DNA of 6,059 nt from Candidatus Latescibacterota bacterium (lineage in GTDB: Bacteria; Blakebacterota; Blakebacteria; Blakebacterales; Blakebacteraceae). The position numbers and the translations under genes were made by a program. Location of the stretch: the NCBI GenBank assembly GCA_023135015.1, contig JAGLTZ010000361.1, positions 1 to 6,059 on the forward strand, read 5' to 3'. The notes under the pieces were generated by a model. That model did no database searches. It was given only the letters and a program-made list of their open reading frames with translations, and was not told where the DNA came from. This document shows positions 5,696 through 6,059 of the stretch, in pieces; positions within the stretch are counted from its first letter, which is position 1; every line of letters starts with the position of its first letter.

Positions 5696-6059
5696 GGACT
5701 TTTATCGGCAGCGGGATGAAGCATAGCACCAGTATAATGATGCATATCCACCCCAGGAGGCGCCGCCGCGGGTCGAGCGGCCCCTCGTCCGGGACCGGCG
5801 GGTGGCGGAGGATTTCCCCCTTCCACAACCCGGAAATCGGAATCTTCACACCGTAGAGCAACCTGACTGATACAACAACTACCAGATAGACGAACACCAG
5901 GAAACCAAGCAGCAACCACCACCATCGGGAAACAGTCATCCCCAGGACGACCAGTACCAGTACGGTGATGGGTCCGATCAACCATTGACGGTGGCCCGCA
6001 AGCGCATATGCCACGTGCCCACCGTCCAGCTGGCCGATGGGCAGGAGATTGAGCATGGT
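5676..6059 (-). CDS. M50 (site-2 protease-like) membrane metalloprotease, C-terminal part
   Basis: The reading frame enters from beyond the right edge (the codon before the ATG at 6054-6056 is ACC) and stops at 5676. Only about 127 C-terminal residues are present. They begin with NLLPIGQLDGGH, the conserved M50 motif NxxPxxxLDGG, whose Asp (codon 6024-6026) is the third zinc ligand; the HExxH motif should lie outside the window. After this come two hydrophobic helices (about LIGPITVLVLVVLGMTV and WWWLLLGFLVFVYLVVVVSV), a polar segment KGEILRHPPVPDEGPLDPRRR, and a last helix GWICIIILVLCFIPLPI. The HPP...PLD.RRR segment and final F-P-P-I helix recall the bacterial and plastid S2P-like branch whose substrates are mostly unknown, rather than RseP, as no PDZ domain is seen in this part. 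These proteases cut substrates within the membrane. Its 3' end overlaps etfA by 20 bp in convergent orientation. Confidence 0.88.
   Translation of the reverse strand, partial: TMLNLLPIGQLDGGHVAYALAGHRQWLIGPITVLVLVVLGMTVSRWWWLLLGFLVFVYLVVVVSVRLLYGVKIPISGLWKGEILRHPPVPDEGPLDPRRRLLGWICIIILVLCFIPLPIKVLNLPVS

Noticed and set aside
5733..5738. Perfect TATAAT on the + strand within the M50 gene, as an antisense promoter
   Set aside because: There is no -35-like hexamer at the right distance and no extended -10; the sequence is explained by Ile-Ile codons on the other strand.
5762..5785. GC-rich hairpin (GCCGC/GCGGC) downstream of etfA as an intrinsic terminator
   Set aside because: No T-run follows it and it lies in the Arg/Pro-rich coding segment of the M50 protein.

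Overview
The window reads as an ordinary chromosomal stretch of a Gram-negative (diderm) bacterium of moderate GC content. The diderm call rests on an Omp85-type outer-membrane barrel with a signal peptide and a C-terminal phenylalanine. The gene set would suit a member of the Gemmatimonadota/FCB-like groups, seen perhaps in environmental or metagenomic DNA, but no marker here fixes the phylum, so the taxonomy is inference. I see no tRNA, rRNA, insertion sequence, CRISPR array or phage gene. Nearly all of the DNA is coding; the only gaps are 148 bp between the divergent genes and 74 bp inside the etf pair.

Left block (1-2395, + strand). The C-terminal end of a small membrane protein overlaps a TrmH/SpoU-family RNA 2'-O-methyltransferase, which in turn overlaps a WbpA-type UDP-N-acetylglucosamine 6-dehydrogenase. 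The overlaps (23 and 8 bp) and Shine-Dalgarno sites lying inside the upstream genes point to one translationally coupled transcript. The dehydrogenase makes a precursor for surface polysaccharide, but no other sugar gene is visible here.

Middle block (2398-3741, - strand). A single-POTRA Omp85 protein is convergent with the dehydrogenase, with only 2 bp between the stop codons. Upstream it faces the etf operon across a 148-bp divergent intergenic region that holds a 22-bp imperfect inverted repeat and must carry the promoters for both directions.

Right block (3891-5695, + strand). etfB and etfA encode the two subunits of an electron transfer flavoprotein, which carries electrons from acyl-CoA and related dehydrogenases towards the quinone pool. 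The 74-bp gap between them can fold into competing hairpins, some of which would cover the etfA ribosome-binding site. The window ends with the C-terminal part of an M50 (site-2 protease-like) membrane metalloprotease on the - strand, whose 3' end overlaps etfA by 20 bp.

No convincing undescribed system is present. The points most worth a second look are the etfB-etfA leader structure, the short Omp85 protein with no partner gene in view, and the inverted repeat in the divergent promoter region.
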